64,000 bases of DNA from Mycobacterium sherrisii. GTDB lineage: Bacteria > Actinomycetota > Actinomycetes > Mycobacteriales > Mycobacteriaceae. Location of the stretch: NCBI RefSeq assembly GCF_002102355.1, contig NZ_LQPT01000077.1:1-64000 (forward strand). The letters run 5' to 3'. The notes under the pieces are model-generated. The model did not search any database, had not been told where the DNA came from, and saw only the letters and a list, made by a program, of their open reading frames with translations. A program made the translations under genes and the position numbers. Below, one piece after another: positions 49,462-58,650 of this stretch (its first letter is position 1; each line of letters starts with the position of its first letter).

Positions 49462-49812
49462 ATGAACATTTCGCACCGCATGACGCGGCTCTTCACCGAA
49501 GCTCTGCTCTCGGGCGGCTTGGCCGCCGTCGGGTTGGGGTTGGCCGCGGGCACCGGGCACGCACAGCCCGCGCCGATGGTGTGCCAGGACGGCGGCACCG
49601 TCGCGACCCCGACCAACAGCTGCACCTATCAGTGGTGTCCGGGCTCGCCGGAGCTGAAGAACATGCCGAACTGGGACCGAAGCGTCTGCCACCCCTGGTA
49701 CTTCGACCAGAACAGCCCGCCGACCAATTCGACCATCATCGAGGGGTTCCCGCCGCCACGGCCTCCGTCGCCGCCGTGCATACCGTTCATCAACTGCCTG
49801 CCGGGGCTATGA
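49462..49812 (+). CDS. Small secreted cysteine-containing protein, 116 aa
   Basis: Signal peptide at about 7-36 (RLFTEALLSGGLAAVGLGLA ... GHA). The mature part of about 80 aa has six Cys (VCQDGG, SCTYQWCPG, SVCHPWYFD, PPCIPF, NCLPGL) and a Pro-rich end (EGFPPPRPPSPPCIP). Divergent from the ArsR operon and ending 3 bp from the convergent embC stop. No family with known function recognised; similar short exported Cys/Pro/Trp proteins are common in mycobacteria. ATG 49462 is preferred; ATG 49480 would also leave the signal peptide. Confidence 0.7.
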   Translation: MNISHRMTRLFTEALLSGGLAAVGLGLAAGTGHAQPAPMVCQDGGTVATPTNSCTYQWCPGSPELKNMPNWDRSVCHPWYFDQNSPPTNSTIIEGFPPPRPPSPPCIPFINCLPGL

Positions 49813-49815
49813 GGC

Positions 49816-52800
49816 CTAACCCCGGCGCAGCGGGGCCGGATCCCACAGGCCACTGCGCGTCGCCCTGCCCAGTTGCAGATCCGCCGGCGCGGCGTTGGGG
49901 TAATACGGCGTCAGCCGTTGCAGCGATCCCCAGTCGCGAGACCAGTCGTCCTTGAGATAGGTGGCCATCGTGGTCGCCTTCACCAGCAGGTCGGTGACCC
50001 CCAGCGGGCCGCCCCCGTTGTTGTCCATCACCGGCGAGTTGGCCTCGGCCCCGAACCGGTCGGGCAGGATCCGCCACTTGGGCGTCTCGTCGACGCCGTT
50101 CTGATGGCCGAACGGCCGCTGGCACGGGAAGGCCAGACCGACCAGCCAGTCCAGGAAGACCGGGTCGCGGGAGCCGACGACCTGCTGCAGCGTGCGCAGG
50201 TGCGGGATTCGCGGCGGGGTGACCGCGATCCAGTGCTGTGGCGCCAAGTCCTCGTCGTTGGCAACCAACCGAACCTGGGTCGCGGAGGCGGGAATCCAGT
50301 TCAACGGCATCCGCAGGTTGCGCCACGCCGGTGAGGCGCCCACGTCGAAGAACTGGAAGGACCCGCCCGGGTGTCCGGCCACCGCGTCGGCGTCGGTGGC
50401 CCACTGCACCTGCACCTCCCGTGGATCGAACCGGCCGGCCGCCGAGACCACCAGCAGCGGCCCCGCCTGGTCCCGCGGCGGCAGTCGGTACCAACCCGAC
50501 CGCAACCGGGCGGGTACCTGGATGCCGGATCGCCAGCTGCCTAGCACGGGAGTGCGCGCCGGGTCGAGGTTGTAGGGCAGTTGAGCGCGCGAGCCGTTGA
50601 TCCCCGGCGCGGCGCTGGTGCCGCCCTCGGTGCCGGCCTCGCTGGTGGTTGTCTTGCCGTCGTCGTTGACGAAGCTGCGGTCAGCCGGGCGTTCCATCAC
50701 CGGATCGGCGGAGACGTCGGCCGGAATCCCGTTGGCGGTGAAGGCTTCCGACAAGCCCGCCCCCAACGCGTCGCCCACCGAACCGGCCACCGGCGTCAGC
50801 ATGCCGGCGTTGGGTTCCTGCTCCACCATGACGTCCTCGGCCAGCCCGCACGATTTTCCCGCCAGAGCCTCCAGGTTGGACCGGCCGACCGACCACGCCG
50901 GGTATTGGCCCACCATCGCCAGCGTCAACGACGCCACTTCGAAGGTCACCAGCAGCCACGCCGCAACCGCCAGCGGAGACTGGATGATGCCGGCCGTCCG
51001 CGGCCCGATACGTTGTCGCGCACCAGAACGTCCGTTGGCTGCGGCGAAATGGAACCAGGCCGACACCAGCAGCACCACCACCGTCAGCCCCAGCAGCACG
51101 GTGGCAAACGCGTAGTGCCATGCCGGGAATGAATTCGACCATGGCACACCGAAATTGGAGACATACCACCAGCCGTTGACGCTGGCGAAGGACAACGCGG
51201 CCAGGAACAGCACGGCGGCGGCGAACACGGTACGGTTGCGACGCGAACGCATCGCCACACTGGTCACCGCCACCGCGGCCAACGCGCCCAACGAGCCGGC
51301 CAGCCCGGCGAACACCCCGAAATGGTGCGTCCATTTGGTCGGGGTGAACATCATCGCCAAAAACGAGATGATGGTGATCCCGACGATGCGCCGGCTCGGG
51401 CCGGCCGCGGTGCCCGGGATTCGGCCCTTGCGCAACGACATTGCCACCGTGATGCCGAGCGCGAGCAGCACCGCCAGCACCGCGAAGCGCCGGGCAATGG
51501 ACCCGTCGGGGCTCGCCATGAACAGTCGCTCGTAGCGGATGTGCTCGTCGAACCAGCTCAGGCTGGGCCCGAGCGCACGCTTGAGCGCCGTCGCCTGCAG
51601 CTCGCCGGCCAACGTCTGGTCGCGGAAGATCAGGATCACGGTGACGGTGGCCGCGGCCAGGATCGGCGCCAGCAGCGGCAGCACGCCGAACTGCCGGGAG
51701 CGGCGGTGGATGATCGTGCGCAGCGGGCCGATCGCGACCAGCAGGGCGCCGATGGACGCGATGCCGGTCGGTCCGGAGAACAGGGTCAGCGCGCCGATGA
51801 TGCACGCGATCGCGACCGGCAGCAGCCGGTTGGTGGCGACCGCTCGCTCCACCGAACACCAGGTCAGCAGGATGCCCAGGGCGATGATCGGTTCGGGGCG
51901 CAGCCCGTTGTCGAGCGGCAGCCAGGTCGCCAGGAACAGCCCGGCGGCCGTCCATGCCGCCGCGCGGCTGGTCTTCACGGCGTGGCCCAGGCGCGGCATT
52001 ACCTCGCGGCTGATCGCCCACCAACAGGTCAGGGCCATGGCCAGGGTGGGCAGCCGCATCCACACGCTGCTGGTGCTGACGTGTGCCCACACCGCGAGCA
52101 GGTCGTAGTACCAGCCGAACGGCGCCTCGGGAGTGCCCAACCAGCGGTAGTAGTTCGCCATGTAGCCGGCATGCTCGGACACCCGCGCCATCGTCAGGAT
52201 GTAGCCGTCGTCCGAGGTGTTCGCCCCGACGAAATGCCACCACACCAGCACGCCGATGACGAGGGCGTCGAGGCCGCCGATCGACCACCACCGCGCGGGC
52301 AGGAAGCGGCGGTGCCTGGTGCCCGGGAAGTCGCCGCCGGAGTCGAGGATGTGCAGGGCGATCAGGGCGACGGCCGTCAGCAACACGCCGAGGATCATCG
52401 CCGCCATCTTCAGCGGGGTGGGGCTGCTGCTGTACCGAGTGTCGACGGTCGCCGAGAAACTCAGGCCCGCCGGTGCCGGCCCGGACAGATCGGTGAACAC
52501 GCCGACGATCTGCGGCCGGAAGTCGTACCCGCTCTTCTCGCCGCGCAGCGGGGCGCCGGGATGTTCGGCGTTGGGTCCTTGGGTTAGCCCGACGAATTCG
52601 GCGGTGACCTTGTCGGCGTGGGCGGTGAACGTCAACCGCTGGCAGGCCGGGCTGAGCACCTCGGTCAGCGGCGCGGTCACCACCGGGACGTTGCGCACCA
52701 CCAGCACCAGTTCGTCGTTGGCGCGCAGGATCAGCAGCCCGCGGTCGACGGCCTTCGGCGCTTGTTTGGGCACCGTCGACAGCAGCACCGTCTTGCCGCC

Positions 52801-53094
52801 GTTTTGCCGCCCGGTCAAACCGGCGGCGGCTTGACAGGGCACGGAGATGTTCAGCTCGGGGGCCACATAGCCGATCAGCGGCGCTTCGACGCTCGCGAAG
52901 GTGCCGTGCTGCGGCCAGTTGAGCTGGGCGGTGGTCTGGCTGACCGGCAGCACCGGCGTCAGAATCGCCAGCAGCGTTCCGAGCAGACCGGCCACGACGG
53001 CCACCACACGAGCAACCCGATAGCGTGCGCCCGCGCTCTTCACGGACCTAGATGGTAGTTCTTCGACCAAGTCGCGCGAGGTGTCGGTCGCCAT
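49816..53094 (-). CDS. embC: Arabinosyltransferase EmbC
   Basis: GT-C enzyme that elongates the arabinan of lipoarabinomannan. 1092 aa against 1094 in M. tuberculosis. GT-C motif ANTSDDGYILTMARVSEHAG; the Pro motif region [20 protein letters not shown]; multi-span to about residue 700; C-terminal carbohydrate-binding domain with AGPLLVVSAAGRFDPREVQV and [17 protein letters not shown] 53094 shares one base with the aftA stop (TGATG), so it is coupled to aftA; an open frame to 53367 lies within aftA. It is separated from embA by about 1.9 kb of unrelated genes. Confidence 0.96.
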   Translation of the reverse strand: MATDTSRDLVEELPSRSVKSAGARYRVARVVAVVAGLLGTLLAILTPVLPVSQTTAQLNWPQHGTFASVEAPLIGYVAPELNISVPCQAAAGLTGRQNGGKTVLLSTVPKQAPKAVDRGLLILRANDELVLVVRNVPVVTAPLTEVLSPACQRLTFTAHADKVTAEFVGLTQGPNAEHPGAPLRGEKSGYDFRPQIVGVFTDLSGPAPAGLSFSATVDTRYSSSPTPLKMAAMILGVLLTAVALIALHILDSGGDFPGTRHRRFLPARWWSIGGLDALVIGVLVWWHFVGANTSDDGYILTMARVSEHAGYMANYYRWLGTPEAPFGWYYDLLAVWAHVSTSSVWMRLPTLAMALTCWWAISREVMPRLGHAVKTSRAAAWTAAGLFLATWLPLDNGLRPEPIIALGILLTWCSVERAVATNRLLPVAIACIIGALTLFSGPTGIASIGALLVAIGPLRTIIHRRSRQFGVLPLLAPILAAATVTVILIFRDQTLAGELQATALKRALGPSLSWFDEHIRYERLFMASPDGSIARRFAVLAVLLALGITVAMSLRKGRIPGTAAGPSRRIVGITIISFLAMMFTPTKWTHHFGVFAGLAGSLGALAAVAVTSVAMRSRRNRTVFAAAVLFLAALSFASVNGWWYVSNFGVPWSNSFPAWHYAFATVLLGLTVVVLLVSAWFHFAAANGRSGARQRIGPRTAGIIQSPLAVAAWLLVTFEVASLTLAMVGQYPAWSVGRSNLEALAGKSCGLAEDVMVEQEPNAGMLTPVAGSVGDALGAGLSEAFTANGIPADVSADPVMERPADRSFVNDDGKTTTSEAGTEGGTSAAPGINGSRAQLPYNLDPARTPVLGSWRSGIQVPARLRSGWYRLPPRDQAGPLLVVSAAGRFDPREVQVQWATDADAVAGHPGGSFQFFDVGASPAWRNLRMPLNWIPASATQVRLVANDEDLAPQHWIAVTPPRIPHLRTLQQVVGSRDPVFLDWLVGLAFPCQRPFGHQNGVDETPKWRILPDRFGAEANSPVMDNNGGGPLGVTDLLVKATTMATYLKDDWSRDWGSLQRLTPYYPNAAPADLQLGRATRSGLWDPAPLRRG

Positions 53095-55061
53095 CAGCGG
53101 GTTACCGCCGGTGGGGCCGTGGGCGTGCGGATTGCCAGCACAAAGGGGCCGATTGTTTGCACGGCAAAGCGCGGGTCGTCGAACAGCGCGGCGCGCAGCT
53201 CGACGGTGTAGCGGCGAACGTTGGGCTGATTGGGGTAGACGTCCTCGGCCAGCCGCAGCGTGTAGTTGTTGTTTCCGCCGCGGCGCATCAGGAACACCGT
53301 GGGCGGCTGCCACGGCGAGGTGTCCAGCGCGTGGATGAACTCGTCGGGGCTCTTGAGGGCGGACCACTTTTTGATCTGCTTGGCGCGCAGGTCGAACTGC
53401 GCAAGCGGGTTGGCGTAGTGCGACGTCAACCCCTGGAAGCCCCAGTACGGGTAGTAGGACAGGAAGCTGTAGTCGGCGGTCAGCACCACCGTCTGGTCCC
53501 GGGGTTTGCCGGTGACCCGCCGGATCGCGGAGTCGACGGCGGGGTAGAACTTCTCCGAGCTCGGCGGCCGGCGATCACCGCGCTGGCCCAGGCCGTCGGT
53601 ATCGGTATAGGCGATGGTCAGATCCGGCCGCAGCACGTCGGGGATGTCCTGGCTGAAGGCGATCGCGGCGGTCAGCCCGATGACGCCGGCCACCGGGAGC
53701 GCGGCTCGACTTCGGTGTCGCAGGGCGAGCGTGGCCTCGATGAAGCCGAACACTCCGGCCGCCACCAGCAGCACGCTCAACGTCGGCTGCAGCCGGAACG
53801 ACAGCAGCGTCGTGCGCGCCAGCGTGGTCAGCATCGACAGCAGCGACCACAGGTAGATGGCCAGCACAGCGATCGTCAGCGCGCCGGCCCGCACCGACGA
53901 ACGCGTGCGCACCACCAGCCACAGGGTGCCCAGCATGCAGATCGCGCCCAGCAGCGAGAACTGCAGCATCGGGAAGGTCAGCTCGGCGCCGTCGGCCGGC
54001 AGGTAGTGGAATGCGCTGCCGGAGTTGCTGACCGGATTGCTCGCCGCGCGCAGCAGAAACGGCAGCCAGGTCGTGGCCGCGATGGCCGCGGCGATCACGG
54101 CGATGACGGCCACCCGGCGCAACGGGTCGAGCGCGGCTTTGCGGCCGGATCGTCGCCAGCGGGATACCGCCAATACCAGCGCCATCAGCGCGATCGTGAA
54201 GGCGGTGTAGCCGAACAGCAGCGAGTACCAGGTGGCGGTGAATCCGAGGAACAGCCCGGACCCGACGATGGCGGCCCAACCGCGGGAACCCGCCCCGAGA
54301 GTGAAGTTAGTTTCACGCTCGGCCTCGAGTGTGAAGTTAGTTTCACGCTCGGCACCGAGCACCGGGCGTTCGCCCGCACGCAGACCCGACCAGGTCAACA
54401 CCAACACCGGCGGCAGCAGGACCGTGATCATCGCGGAGTAGGGCTCCGGTGAGCTGTAGGCCAGTGTGACCGCCGCCGTTGCCGTCGTGACGATCAGGGC
54501 GTACTCGAAGCGGATCAGCCGCCACCACAGCACCAGCGCGACGGCCACCGCGATGGTGATCGAGGTGATCGCCCACGGCTTGAACATCTCCCAGGCCGGT
54601 ATCCCGGTCAGCGCGGCGGCGCGCCCGCCGATCCAGAACCAGCCCGGCGGATAGAACGACGGCAGCCCGAGATAGGTCATGTCGTGCAGGGCGGGGCTGT
54701 CGGCAAGCCGGGTCAGGTACTCGGTGCGGAACTGTTGATCGACCGAGATGCCGAACAGATACAGCTTCGTTGCCCCCAGCGGCATGCCCAGTGTCACCAC
54801 GCTGAACGCCGAGACGAACACCAGGGCACCGACCTGGGCGGCGAGCCGCCAGCGGCCGGAGCGCCGCCATAGCCAGCCGACGGCCACCAACCCGATCAGG
54901 CAGCCGACCTGGCCGACGGTGGTGAGGGCGTGCAGTTGATTCGACGACGGAAAGGCCGGCCATTGGACCCGCGCGATGGCGATCAGCGATACCACCGACA
55001 CGACCGCGGCCACCGCGACCGCCACCACCATCTGGCCTGAGGTGGCCAGCGCGTTACGCAT
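53094..55061 (-). CDS. aftA: Arabinofuranosyltransferase AftA
   Basis: Adds the first arabinofuranose residues to galactan from decaprenyl-phosphoarabinose. About 655 aa (643 in M. tuberculosis). Multi-span GT-C protein; the first periplasmic loop carries the acidic motif region near [20 protein letters not shown], followed by [16 protein letters not shown]-terminal soluble part includes [20 protein letters not shown] and [23 protein letters not shown] 55061 lies 2 bp after the dprE2 stop. Residues about 237-256 contain a perfect internal repeat, ERETNFTL twice, made by a 30-bp tandem duplication carrying a palindrome. Confidence 0.92.
   Translation of the reverse strand: MRNALATSGQMVVAVAVAAVVSVVSLIAIARVQWPAFPSSNQLHALTTVGQVGCLIGLVAVGWLWRRSGRWRLAAQVGALVFVSAFSVVTLGMPLGATKLYLFGISVDQQFRTEYLTRLADSPALHDMTYLGLPSFYPPGWFWIGGRAAALTGIPAWEMFKPWAITSITIAVAVALVLWWRLIRFEYALIVTTATAAVTLAYSSPEPYSAMITVLLPPVLVLTWSGLRAGERPVLGAERETNFTLEAERETNFTLGAGSRGWAAIVGSGLFLGFTATWYSLLFGYTAFTIALMALVLAVSRWRRSGRKAALDPLRRVAVIAVIAAAIAATTWLPFLLRAASNPVSNSGSAFHYLPADGAELTFPMLQFSLLGAICMLGTLWLVVRTRSSVRAGALTIAVLAIYLWSLLSMLTTLARTTLLSFRLQPTLSVLLVAAGVFGFIEATLALRHRSRAALPVAGVIGLTAAIAFSQDIPDVLRPDLTIAYTDTDGLGQRGDRRPPSSEKFYPAVDSAIRRVTGKPRDQTVVLTADYSFLSYYPYWGFQGLTSHYANPLAQFDLRAKQIKKWSALKSPDEFIHALDTSPWQPPTVFLMRRGGNNNYTLRLAEDVYPNQPNVRRYTVELRAALFDDPRFAVQTIGPFVLAIRTPTAPPAVTR
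54296..54355. repeat. 30-bp tandem duplication with palindrome inside aftA
   Basis: The 23-base GTGAAGTTAGTTTCACGCTC-GGC occurs at 54301-54323 and 54331-54353, exactly 30 bp apart, preceded in each by CGAG[A/T]. Each copy contains the palindrome GTGAA-GTTAGT-TTCAC. Thirty bases keep the frame, adding ten residues per unit in a region with no conserved motif. Confidence 0.85.
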
Positions 55062-55063
55062 GA

Positions 55064-55828
55064 TCAGATGGGCAGCTTGCGGAAGATGGGCCGCGGGACG
55101 TGTCGCAACACCATCATCACGTACCTGAATGCTGCTGGCGCCCAAACCAATTCCTTACCTTTTGCGGCTGCGGTCACCGCGAGGTTGGCGACGTATTCCT
55201 TGTCGACGGTCAGCGGCGCTTCCTTGACGTGCGCGCTCATCCGGGTCCGGACTTGGCCCGGGCGGATCACCAGGACCCGCACGCCGTATTCGCGCAGCGC
55301 TTCGCCGAGCCCCAGGTAGAAGCCGTCCAGCCCGGCCTTGGTGGAGCCGTAGACAAAGTTGGAGCGCCGCACCCGTTCGCCGGCCGCCGAACTCATCGCG
55401 ATGATCTGACCGAAACCTTGGGCGCGCATCTTCTCACCGAGCAGGACACCCACCGAAACGGCTGCGGTGTAGTTGATCTCGGCGGCTAGGACGGCCTTGT
55501 GCTGGTTTTGCCATAGCTCCTCGGCGTCCCCGAGGATGCCAAACGCCACGATGGCCACGTCGACGTCACCGTCGGCAAAGGCCGCCTCGATCATCTTGGG
55601 GTGACTGTCCGGGGCGGTGGCCTCGAAGTCGATCACCTCGACCGAGCGCGCGCCGGCGGCTTGCATCTGCGCGACGGCGGCCGCACGCCCGGGGTCGTCG
55701 GGCATGGCGGCCAACACGATTCGGGCGCGGGCGTTACGCAGATAACGCTCGCAGATCGCCAGGCCGATCTCCGAGGTGCCACCCAGCAACAGGATGGTCT
55801 GGGGGTTCCCCACGGCGTCTAGCACCAT
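55064..55828 (-). CDS. dprE2: Decaprenylphosphoryl-2-keto-ribose reductase DprE2
   Basis: NADH-dependent SDR that reduces decaprenyl-phosphoryl-2-keto-ribose to decaprenyl-phosphoryl-arabinose, working with DprE1. 254 aa, the same length as in M. tuberculosis. Cofactor motif [13 protein letters not shown], catalytic Ser ([10 protein letters not shown]) and YGSTKAG (Tyr-x3-Lys). The gene abuts dprE1 and aftA with a few bases between, so it is in the same operon. Confidence 0.96.
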   Translation of the reverse strand: MVLDAVGNPQTILLLGGTSEIGLAICERYLRNARARIVLAAMPDDPGRAAAVAQMQAAGARSVEVIDFEATAPDSHPKMIEAAFADGDVDVAIVAFGILGDAEELWQNQHKAVLAAEINYTAAVSVGVLLGEKMRAQGFGQIIAMSSAAGERVRRSNFVYGSTKAGLDGFYLGLGEALREYGVRVLVIRPGQVRTRMSAHVKEAPLTVDKEYVANLAVTAAAKGKELVWAPAAFRYVMMVLRHVPRPIFRKLPI

Positions 55829-57220
55829 TTACAGCAGCTCCAAACGTCGGGCCATGTCGGAGGCGAAGACCCGCATCGGGTCGACCTTGCGGCGCACCGC
55901 GATCCATTCGTCAATGCGTGGATACATGGCGTGGAAAGTTTCGGCGCTTACTCGAGAGTCCTTGGCGGTGTACACCCTGCCCCCGAATTCCAGTGCGCGC
56001 CGGTCGAGTTCGTTGAGGAATTCGTTGATGCCAGGCTTGTTGGGAAAGTCCATCGCGACGTTCCAACCGGCCATCGGAAAACTCAGCGGCGCGCGGTTAC
56101 CCGGGCCGAACAGCTTGAACACATTAAGTGCCGAATAGTGGCCACTGGTTTGGATCCAGCGAATGATGGCCTTGAATTCGTCCATCGCATCCGGTGGGAC
56201 CAAGAATTGGTGTTGAGCGAAACCCCTTGGGCCGTAAGCGTTATTCCAACCGCTGACCAGGTCGAGCATGTGGTAGAACTGCGACAAATTCATGATCTTG
56301 CCGGTATAGGTACCACCCAGCCGGTAATACACTTCGCCGATCGCCATAAACGACAGCTTGTTCATCGCGCTCACCGGGAAGACGTCCGGCACCGTCAACA
56401 ACTGCGGCGCATCGAATTTCAGCGGATTCTTCGCCAGCTTCTTCGGCAGCTGCTCCAGGGTGGCCAGGCTGCCCCGGCTAACCGCGGCCCGACCGAGTTT
56501 CGGCGGCGGACTGATCAGGTCGAACCACGCGCTGGAATAGGTGTAGTCGGCTTCACTGCCGTCCAGGTGCACGGCGACGGTTTCGTCGAGGTCTTTCGTG
56601 GCGACCCCGTCGGCGATGAAGTACGCGGTCTCAGTCGGCGTCATGGCGACGGTGGCGCGCAGCACGATCCCGGTCAGCCCGTTGCCCCCGACGGTCGCCC
56701 AGAACAATTCGGCGTCTGCCGCGTTCGGGCCGTCGGGCGTGATGGTGCGGACGGTGCCATCGGCCAGCAGCAGATCCATCGACCGCACGTGGTTGCCGAA
56801 GCTGCCCGCACTGTGATGGTTCTTGCCGTGGATGTCGCAGGCGATGGCCCCACCGACGGTGACCTGGCGGGTGCCCGGCAGCACCGGAACCCACAGTCCG
56901 AACGGGAGCGCGGCCTTCATCAACTGGTCCAGGCTGACGCCGGCGTCGACGTCGACCAGTCGGGTGTCGGCGCTGATCGAGTGGATGCGGTTCAGCACCG
57001 TCATGTCGATCACCAGACCGCCGCCGTTTTGCGCGTTGTCCCCGTAAGAGCGGCCCAGCCCGCGCGCGATCACGCCCCTACCGCCGGCGTCGGCGGCCCG
57101 GGCGACGGCCTTGGCGATCACCTCGGGATCGCGGGTTGACAGCACCTGGGCCACCGACGGTGCGGTGCGGCCAAAGCCCGTCAGCCGGGTGGGCCTGGTC
57201 GGAAAGTCGGCGCTCAACAT
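55829..57220 (-). CDS. dprE1: Decaprenylphosphoryl-beta-D-ribose oxidase DprE1
   Basis: FAD enzyme oxidising the 2-hydroxyl of decaprenylphosphoryl-ribose; target of benzothiazinones. 463 aa (461 in M. tuberculosis). VAO-type FAD site: [51 protein letters not shown] (flavin His). Substrate side: [20 protein letters not shown]. Codon 389 is Ala in GWNVAMDFP, aligning to Cys387 of M. tuberculosis, the residue attacked covalently by nitro-benzothiazinones. ATG 57220 begins [17 protein letters not shown], the family start; the longer frame to 57634 runs through repeats. Confidence 0.96.
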   Translation of the reverse strand: MLSADFPTRPTRLTGFGRTAPSVAQVLSTRDPEVIAKAVARAADAGGRGVIARGLGRSYGDNAQNGGGLVIDMTVLNRIHSISADTRLVDVDAGVSLDQLMKAALPFGLWVPVLPGTRQVTVGGAIACDIHGKNHHSAGSFGNHVRSMDLLLADGTVRTITPDGPNAADAELFWATVGGNGLTGIVLRATVAMTPTETAYFIADGVATKDLDETVAVHLDGSEADYTYSSAWFDLISPPPKLGRAAVSRGSLATLEQLPKKLAKNPLKFDAPQLLTVPDVFPVSAMNKLSFMAIGEVYYRLGGTYTGKIMNLSQFYHMLDLVSGWNNAYGPRGFAQHQFLVPPDAMDEFKAIIRWIQTSGHYSALNVFKLFGPGNRAPLSFPMAGWNVAMDFPNKPGINEFLNELDRRALEFGGRVYTAKDSRVSAETFHAMYPRIDEWIAVRRKVDPMRVFASDMARRLELL

Positions 57221-57238
57221 CGTCAAAGAGGCTACCGC

Positions 57239-57272
57239 CTGCCGAGGCGACGATGCGGGACGCTTGCGTCCC
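57239..57272. repeat. 34-bp direct repeat, copy 1 (dprE1 upstream)
   Basis: CTGCCGAGGCGACGATGCGG followed by GACGCTTGCGTCCC; identical to 57297-57330. It contains the 16-base near-perfect hairpin GGGACGC-TT-GCGTCCC. On the minus strand it lies 19 bp before the dprE1 start, where it could shape the leader RNA. Confidence 0.9.
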
Positions 57273-57296
57273 GTTGAGGAGGGAGGCGTTTGGACC

Positions 57297-57330
57297 CTGC
57301 CGAGGCGACGATGCGGGACGCTTGCGTCCC
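57297..57330. repeat. 34-bp direct repeat, copy 2 (abuts GtrA-family stop codon)
   Basis: Identical to 57239-57272. The GtrA-family stop codon begins in the very next base (57331-57333, minus strand), so this copy forms the immediate 3' end of that gene. The two copies are separated by 24 bp. The embedded palindrome could act as a terminator or processing hairpin between gtrA-like and dprE1. Confidence 0.9.
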
Positions 57331-57753
57331 TCAGCGGATTCGGAAGATGACGAGCCGCTGCACGACGAAGTTGATCACCGTCGCGGTGCCCTGGGCGATC
57401 ACGAACGCGACGACGGGAGCCCAACCGCGATAGTGCAACAGCACCAAACACAGATGGTTGAGGCCGACCTGGACGGCGAAGGTGATGCCGTAGAGCACCA
57501 TGACCGCGACGAACCGGGCCGTGCTGGGCCCGGCTTGGAAGGTCCACCGGCGATTGATCAGGTAGGCGGTGACGGTGCCCACGACGAAACTGGCGGCCTT
57601 GGACACGTCGACCTGGAGCCCTAGTACCTGCCAAAGCACCATGTAGAGGCCGAAATCGACGATGCCCGCGAGTCCCCCGGTCACCACGAAGCGGGTGATC
57701 TGCGCGGTCAAGCTCAGGCGCACCGGCGCGGTTGCGGACTCGGGGGGAAGCAT
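57331..57753 (-). CDS. GtrA-family membrane protein (Rv3789-like)
   Basis: A 140-aa polytopic protein with four membrane helices (about 20-42, 48-66, 80-100, 108-130) and the GtrA hallmark [15 protein letters not shown] plus [17 protein letters not shown]. The family binds or helps move polyprenyl-phosphate sugars; in M. tuberculosis Rv3789 has been linked to arabinose donor use or to anchoring other Aft/Emb proteins. It is immediately upstream of dprE1 and of the repeat pair. Length exceeds the 121 aa of Rv3789, mainly at the N-terminus. Confidence 0.88.
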   Translation of the reverse strand: MLPPESATAPVRLSLTAQITRFVVTGGLAGIVDFGLYMVLWQVLGLQVDVSKAASFVVGTVTAYLINRRWTFQAGPSTARFVAVMVLYGITFAVQVGLNHLCLVLLHYRGWAPVVAFVIAQGTATVINFVVQRLVIFRIR

Positions 57754-57792
57754 TGGGGGAGTTTATCGGGGGCGCGCCCGTCCCCGGGTCGG

Positions 57793-58272
57793 CTAACGGG
57801 GCAGCTTCACCGAGATCAGCTCGACCTGGCTTTCGCCCTGTGGCGTCGAGTAGGTGATGGTGTCGCCGGCCTTGTGACCGGCCAGCGCCTGCCCGAGCGG
57901 GCTGTGCGCGGTCAGCGTCTCGGCCTCGCGCCCGGCCGGCGTCTCCTCGACGATGGAGATGACGTGCATGGTGACGACTTCCCCGTCGGCGAACCGCAAG
58001 GTCACCTCGGTGCCGCCGGGCAGCGTCTCGTCCTCGTCGGAGTGCGACGGCCCGGCCCGCAGCCTGCGGTCCAGTTCGTTGATGCGATCGCCGAGCACTA
58101 CTAGCTCCTCGGCCCGCTGAATTGCCTCGGCCGCGTCGCCGTGGTCGCCGATCATGCCGCGATCGTTTTTGACCTCGGCCTCGAGAAGATCGCGCCGCTG
58201 TCGCAGCCGGTCCACCTCCGCGGCGAGGTTCTCCCGCGCCGCGTCGGCCGCTGATTGGACCTTCTTGCCCAC
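57793..58272 (-). CDS. GreA/GreB-like transcription factor (Rv3788-like)
   Basis: A 159-aa protein with the Gre layout: N-terminal antiparallel coiled coil (about 10-75, [20 protein letters not shown]) and a C-terminal FKBP-like globular domain ([20 protein letters not shown], then [20 protein letters not shown]). The coiled-coil tip, which in GreA has two acidic residues, reads [15 protein letters not shown], with Asp residues nearby. The M. tuberculosis homologue is reported to inhibit rather than stimulate RNA polymerase by entering its secondary channel. Start GTG 58272. Confidence 0.85.
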   Translation of the reverse strand: MGKKVQSAADAARENLAAEVDRLRQRRDLLEAEVKNDRGMIGDHGDAAEAIQRAEELVVLGDRINELDRRLRAGPSHSDEDETLPGGTEVTLRFADGEVVTMHVISIVEETPAGREAETLTAHSPLGQALAGHKAGDTITYSTPQGESQVELISVKLPR

Positions 58273-58380
58273 GTCGGTGAACCTTTCGCCCAGTTTGCTT
58301 GGGGTGGCGTATCAGTCTCGCACCACGACGGAGTAGCCGCCACCATTATTCGGCAAGCGCTTACACCCGTTTCCGAACCC

Positions 58381-58614
58381 CTATCCAGGCGGCCCCGCGA
58401 CGAGGACGAATTGGGCGAGGTCGACGGCGCGCTGCTCCCATCGGGACGTGACGCCGAGCTTGGCGAGGATGCGCCCCGAATGCCACTGCACGGTGCGTGG
58501 GCTGATGAGAAGCCGCGCGCCGATCTGCGAGTTGGGGTAGCCGTCGCGGGCCAGCCGCTCCGTCAGGGGGCTTTCGCCGTCTGCCGGTTGCATTCCAAAT
58601 GCTCTATCGCACAA
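58381..58614 (-). pseudogene. Remnant of a LuxR-type HTH regulator
   Basis: A 77-codon frame whose middle matches a LuxR C-terminal helix-turn-helix: LARDGYPNSQIGARLLISPR then TVQWHSGRILAKLGVTSR. The usual first helix (PLTPQE-x3-ARLA) is cut to PLTERLA, and the whole N-terminal sensor/ATPase part is missing. The start and upstream do not look like a gene. It is best read as a decayed C-terminal fragment, not a functional small regulator. It lies in a 378-bp gap between the Gre-like and flotillin genes with no other gene. Confidence 0.7.
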
Positions 58615-58650
58615 TGGTATTCAGCGTCTGCATTGCACCTGGTCGGGCAA

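Noticed and set aside
47949-49812. Insertion sequence or genomic island in embC-embA
   Set aside because: No transposase, inverted terminal repeats or target duplication was found.
53052-54452. 466-codon plus-strand frame over aftA
   Set aside because: Antisense shadow with Gln/Arg-rich composition and no domain.
57239-57330. attL/attR of an integrated element
   Set aside because: Only 24 bp lie between the copies, so no element is enclosed and no integrase or tRNA is near.
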